Shown one piece after another: positions 61,119 to 64,000 of a stretch of 64,000 bases of DNA (within the stretch, counting starts at the first letter, position 1; each line of letters begins with the position of its first letter). Below the pieces are notes generated by a model. The model saw nothing but the letters and a program-made list of their open reading frames with translations. It was not told where the DNA came from and made no database searches. The DNA lies in the IMG/VR virus record IMGVR_UViG_3300017752_002639, positions 1 to 64,000 of that record. The stretch is one strand, 5' to 3'. The stretch is from a virus. Made by a program: the position numbers and the translations under genes.

Positions 61119-61791
61119 TATCTATTCCCCATTGTCGTTCCTTACACCAAAAACATTCTCCGCACTGTGGTACAAACATGCCTGGCTTATATGTAGTATA
61201 ATCTAAATTATCAAACTCGCCTTCGCAACTACGAGTAATATTTAACAACTCTTTGATGCCGTTATCGTAATATTGTTTTATGATCCAGTTCTTCTTAGTA
61301 TACACGAAAGGATGACAAATGTCAACTCCATTATGAACAAAATGTGGAGCAATATGTCCTTCGTCACGTTCTGCAACTTTGCCAGGAATATCAATATCTG
61401 GATTCATATTTACTCCTGCATAAAGTGCATCTAAATTATGCTTGTGTGCAATATACTCGTTATGTGAACGTAGTATAATTCTATTGCCCGACTTCATTTT
61501 TCCGTACTCATCTTTAATAAGATATTCTGTAGGCTCTTCTAATTCAGGCGGGACTAAATTTTTATGTACATAAAACTTATGATCAAAATTATCTTTAAAC
61601 CATGCAACTACATTGTCAGCAATATGTTCTGCCCACGGTCGTGTTTTCCATAAACGTATTTGTATATTAAAATGTATTTCTGTAGTTGAACTTACGTTTT
61701 TACATATTAAATATGCAAGCAATGCACTGTCAGCACCGCCACTAAGACTAATACCTATACGCCGCCAATCAGAATTCAAGTATAGTTCCAT
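61111..61791 (-). CDS. PP-loop ATPase with QueC-like C-terminal cysteines
   Basis: A 226-residue protein. The PP-loop motif S-G-G-A-D-S is at residues 17-22 (GISLSGGADSALLAYL), which binds ATP for adenylating a carbonyl. Near the C-terminus is TRSCEGEF, then CGECFWCKERQWG: one Cys, then C-x2-C-x2-C. That is the zinc-site arrangement of QueC, which makes 7-cyano-7-deazaguanine, and related enzymes. The N-terminal part is otherwise unlike QueC, so I do not give that name. It could activate an acid for amide or nitrile formation. It is the first gene of a four-gene minus-strand operon with three radical SAM proteins, starting at the palindromic promoter region. Confidence 0.7.
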   Translation of the reverse strand: MELYLNSDWRRIGISLSGGADSALLAYLICKNVSSTTEIHFNIQIRLWKTRPWAEHIADNVVAWFKDNFDHKFYVHKNLVPPELEEPTEYLIKDEYGKMKSGNRIILRSHNEYIAHKHNLDALYAGVNMNPDIDIPGKVAERDEGHIAPHFVHNGVDICHPFVYTKKNWIIKQYYDNGIKELLNITRSCEGEFDNLDYTTYKPGMFVPQCGECFWCKERQWGIDNA

Positions 61792-61795
61792 ACAA

Positions 61796-61814
61796 GTATT
61801 TACTCGGTAAATAC
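61796..61814. promoter_or_regulatory. Palindromic divergent late-type boxes between two genes
   Basis: GTATTTAC (61796-61803), TCG, GTAAATAC (61807-61814): a perfect 8-base inverted repeat with a 3-base centre. Each arm is a TAAATAC box pointing outward, and each ends four bases before an ATG (61791 minus, 61819 plus). With T4 late spacing, transcription would begin exactly at each A of ATG. No ribosome-binding site fits between box and start. It may be a shared divergent promoter, an operator, or both. Confidence 0.55.
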
Positions 61815-61818
61815 GTAT

Positions 61819-62481
61819 ATGCTAGTTGAAACTGAACATACTGTATCTATCAATGACATTGACGCAATAGACTTAACAACTATTGATAAAATGAAAACGC
61901 CAATAAATGAGCCATCGGGATCATTCTTTTATGATGAATGGAATATAAAAGAAGAATATAAAGATACTCCTTGGGCTACATTATTAAACACATTACCATT
62001 TGCAGTGGGCGAAGCTAGAGTAATATCTTTAGAAAGTAAAACTTGCTATACTAAACATACTGACATTGATGATAGATACCATTTAAATATTTTTGGTGAC
62101 GAAGGTTATCTTATTGATTTACAAGATTCACATATGTATAAAACAGAGTGTGATGGTAAATGGTATGTAATGGATGCTAGTAAAGCCCACACTGCCGCAA
62201 ATTTTGGTCAGTATCGTCGTGTGCAGTTAGTAGTTAGAAAACTATTACAACGTGTAAATTTAAAAGATCCTATTGATGTGTCAATTATTCCAGGCGGCGA
62301 TAATCCTAGATATACATTTGACAACACACTAAGTCCTTGGTTAAACAAAAAACTTAAAGATAAAACTATTACTGATTTTGAAAGATCTGATAGTGGTGTA
62401 AATTTTAAAATGGAACGTGTATTGCTAGACCAATTTGAAAATATACTACCTAAAGACTTTAATGCTAGTCTATATAGATAG
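61819..62481 (+). CDS. Fe(II)/2-oxoglutarate oxygenase-like (AspH-type) protein
   Basis: A 220-residue protein with a jelly-roll look. The central region has YTKHTDIDDRYHLNI with an H-x-D metal motif (H80, D82), then YLIDL and KWYVMDASKAHTAANFGQYRR, with a distal His at about 124 and Arg at 133-134. This H-x-D...H...R order is that of Fe(II)/2-oxoglutarate-dependent oxygenases of the aspartyl/asparaginyl hydroxylase type. It could hydroxylate a peptide or small molecule. It is read away from the PP-loop/radical SAM operon, sharing the palindromic region. The oxygenase call is moderate. Confidence 0.6.
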   Translation: MLVETEHTVSINDIDAIDLTTIDKMKTPINEPSGSFFYDEWNIKEEYKDTPWATLLNTLPFAVGEARVISLESKTCYTKHTDIDDRYHLNIFGDEGYLIDLQDSHMYKTECDGKWYVMDASKAHTAANFGQYRRVQLVVRKLLQRVNLKDPIDVSIIPGGDNPRYTFDNTLSPWLNKKLKDKTITDFERSDSGVNFKMERVLLDQFENILPKDFNASLYR

Positions 62482-63157
62482 CCTTTGCTTTTTCCATTGT
62501 ATCTGTGCTAAAGTTATTTTTAAAACTATCAAAACATAAGCCCTGTAGTTTGTCTAACGGTTGAACAGCATTAACATCAATACCCATGCTTTCCATTGCA
62601 GGTATTAATACACTTTGCCTATCTTCACTTATATGACTCATAACGTCCATTGGCGTAAATCCTTGTTCTTCTGAGCTATATGTAAAAAAGTAATTTATGC
62701 TTTTTAATGTTCCGTCAACTATAAAGTAACTACTTGGATGCATACTAAACTTGTACAATCCTAAATCCTTGTGTGCTTGTATAATTTCAAGCATTTGATC
62801 TTCCCAGTCGGGTAATACATGCGAATAGTCAGTACCTTTACATCCTGCTAGTTCCCACATGTCAGGACCGTCTATTTCTAAGTAGACCTTTCGAAACTCA
62901 TAGTCAATTTCAAATGCTGGTACGTGTTGCGGATACTCCTCACGCATTAGTCTAAGATATTTTATTTCACGTTCAAACTTTTCATCCATCAAGTCTACAT
63001 CAACAACTTGATTATGTCCTCCGTGATAACCTTCATCGTTATGATACCATTGACAAAACTGTTGTTTGTCATCACTAATAAGACTAGTGTATATTAGGTT
63101 GTTTCTACATAATCCTTTTTCAGGAACATTATTATAGTAGTAATTCATTTTTTTCAT
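62465..63157 (-). CDS. Unknown protein with possible kinase-like fold
   Basis: A 230-residue protein. DEKFEREIKYLRLMRE (about residues 57-72) looks like the Glu-bearing helix of a kinase-like fold, VYLEIDGPDMWELAG (about 91-105) like a hinge region, and LYKFSMHPSSYFIVDGTLKSINY (about 133-155) sits where kinases have the H-P-x-N-x-x catalytic loop followed by a strand. The catalytic Asp is missing from the loop, and D-F-G is not seen. So it may be a pseudokinase or chance likeness. It overlaps the gene before by up to 26 bases and the convergent plus-strand gene by 17. Confidence 0.45.
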   Translation of the reverse strand: MKKMNYYYNNVPEKGLCRNNLIYTSLISDDKQQFCQWYHNDEGYHGGHNQVVDVDLMDEKFEREIKYLRLMREEYPQHVPAFEIDYEFRKVYLEIDGPDMWELAGCKGTDYSHVLPDWEDQMLEIIQAHKDLGLYKFSMHPSSYFIVDGTLKSINYFFTYSSEEQGFTPMDVMSHISEDRQSVLIPAMESMGIDVNAVQPLDKLQGLCFDSFKNNFSTDTMEKAKAIYID

Positions 63158-63992
63158 TTCCAGGTTGATAATGGTGTATGTTTGTAACTGCTATTAAATC
63201 TTTTACTGCATCTACTTCTTCTCTTTCATACATTATAGATGTAAATGGGTATACATTGTATTGTAACATAGTACTAGTATGTAGTATAGAGCCTTTTGGT
63301 AACTTATTAAATAGTGTTTGCGGCTCTTTAATAAGATCAATATGAACAAATTCTTTATCCATATCTTTAAATTTTTGCCAGTTATTGAATATTAACGATG
63401 ATGTATCTTTATTAAATTTTTCAGCATCATTAATATCAACTTGTGAATTTGGTTCTGTGTTTAAATTATTTTCATTACAGTATGCTAGTGCAAATTCTAA
63501 ATAGTTTTCGCCGTTCCAGTTATTGTACAAGTATTGTTTAAAGTCTAAGTTATTTTTATTAATATCATAAAATATTATTTTTGAAGCATTGTTGTAATAG
63601 GCTGTAATTTCACCTAAGAATCCTGTTGCTGGTACTGCAACAGTATGTGTGTCATAGTTTTGTATAGTGGGATCCCAACTCCATATATTTACAGAATTAT
63701 ATTTTCTATAATCTAAAACAGCATTGATGTATAATTCTTGAGAGTCGTCAAGTCCAGGAAGTATTTTAAACTCTTTATGTGCTTGTTCAAATACATCTGT
63801 AGACTTTTTTGGATATAAAAATCCACGTACCGGTAATGGATTGTTAGCATTATACCGCCAATTATTATCAAAGTTACGTACTCGTAACCCTTGTTTTAAT
63901 GCTTTTAGAATTAGTTTACCGCCCCATTCTACTTGTTGTTCTTTAGAACTTTTATCAAGATATACTTCTACTGGAGCATAGTCGCCGTGCAT
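63132..63992 (-). CDS. Unknown protein at window edge, perhaps incomplete
   Basis: At least 286 residues. The frame is open to the window edge, so the true start could lie beyond it; the ATG at 63992 is the only visible start that keeps the whole stretch. A segment near residue 118 (TVAVPATGFLGEITAYY, then IIFYDINKNNLDFKQYL) looks like a nucleotide- or SAM-binding Rossmann start with an acidic residue in FYDIN. FVHIDLIK near residue 215 could be a second strand. A methyltransferase-like fold is possible but not shown. No cysteine motif is present. Confidence 0.45.
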   Translation of the reverse strand: MHGDYAPVEVYLDKSSKEQQVEWGGKLILKALKQGLRVRNFDNNWRYNANNPLPVRGFLYPKKSTDVFEQAHKEFKILPGLDDSQELYINAVLDYRKYNSVNIWSWDPTIQNYDTHTVAVPATGFLGEITAYYNNASKIIFYDINKNNLDFKQYLYNNWNGENYLEFALAYCNENNLNTEPNSQVDINDAEKFNKDTSSLIFNNWQKFKDMDKEFVHIDLIKEPQTLFNKLPKGSILHTSTMLQYNVYPFTSIMYEREEVDAVKDLIAVTNIHHYQPGNEKNELLL

Positions 63993-64000
63993 ACTTTTCT

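Noticed and set aside
57876-61791. A complete deazaguanine DNA-modification pathway
   Set aside because: Only one protein has QueC-like cysteines. The radical SAM neighbours have the C-x3-C-x2-C motif and are 300-480 residues, unlike the small QueE, and no QueD or transglycosylase is present in the window.

Overview
The window is a gene-dense, AT-rich piece of a tailed phage genome, most likely a T4-like myovirus of a marine bacterium (the cyanophage / pelagiphage type). The basis is a set of recognisable T4 core genes: the recombination nuclease subunits gp46 and gp47, the late sigma factor gp55, and the baseplate genes 48-like, 53, 5, 25 and 6, followed by very large structural genes and tail-fibre genes. 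I saw no tRNA, rRNA, CRISPR array or insertion sequence, and no gap over 300 bases lacks a gene.

Layout. (1) 126-5192, minus strand: an early block with gp55, gp47, gp46, a C-terminally short porphobilinogen deaminase (hemC), a small unknown protein and a GIY-YIG (SegE-like) nuclease. Two sigma70-type promoters, each TTGACT-17-TATAAT, serve gp55 and gp47 onward. (2) 5273-38257, plus strand: the late structural block. It runs from the tail-tube cap through gp53, a hub-like protein, gp5, gp25 and gp6 to a 5230-residue giant structural protein, a 204-residue virion protein, three related tail-fibre proteins and two paralogous virion proteins. Boxes of the form NNTAAATA, like the T4 late promoter TATAAATA, precede several of these genes. 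(3) 38315-64000: an accessory island that opens with a sigma70-type promoter (TTGACA-17-TATACT). It holds 13 radical SAM proteins, four glycosyltransferase-like proteins, an SGNH hydrolase, a SAM methyltransferase, a PP-loop ATPase with QueC-like cysteines, an Fe(II)/2-oxoglutarate-oxygenase-like protein, a possible kinase-like protein and several unknowns. Most genes overlap the next by 4 or 8 bases.

The early genes supply recombination and the late sigma factor, which would turn on the structural genes. The island looks like one translationally coupled pathway. Six of its radical SAM proteins carry a cysteine-rich twitch/SPASM-like domain in front of the radical SAM core, and seven have an early core with cysteines behind it. 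Together with the sugar-transfer, ester-hydrolysis, methyl-transfer and hydroxylation enzymes, this suggests chemical tailoring of a glycan, peptide, lipid or nucleic acid made during infection. The substrate cannot be read from the sequence. This island is the strongest candidate for an undescribed system in the window.
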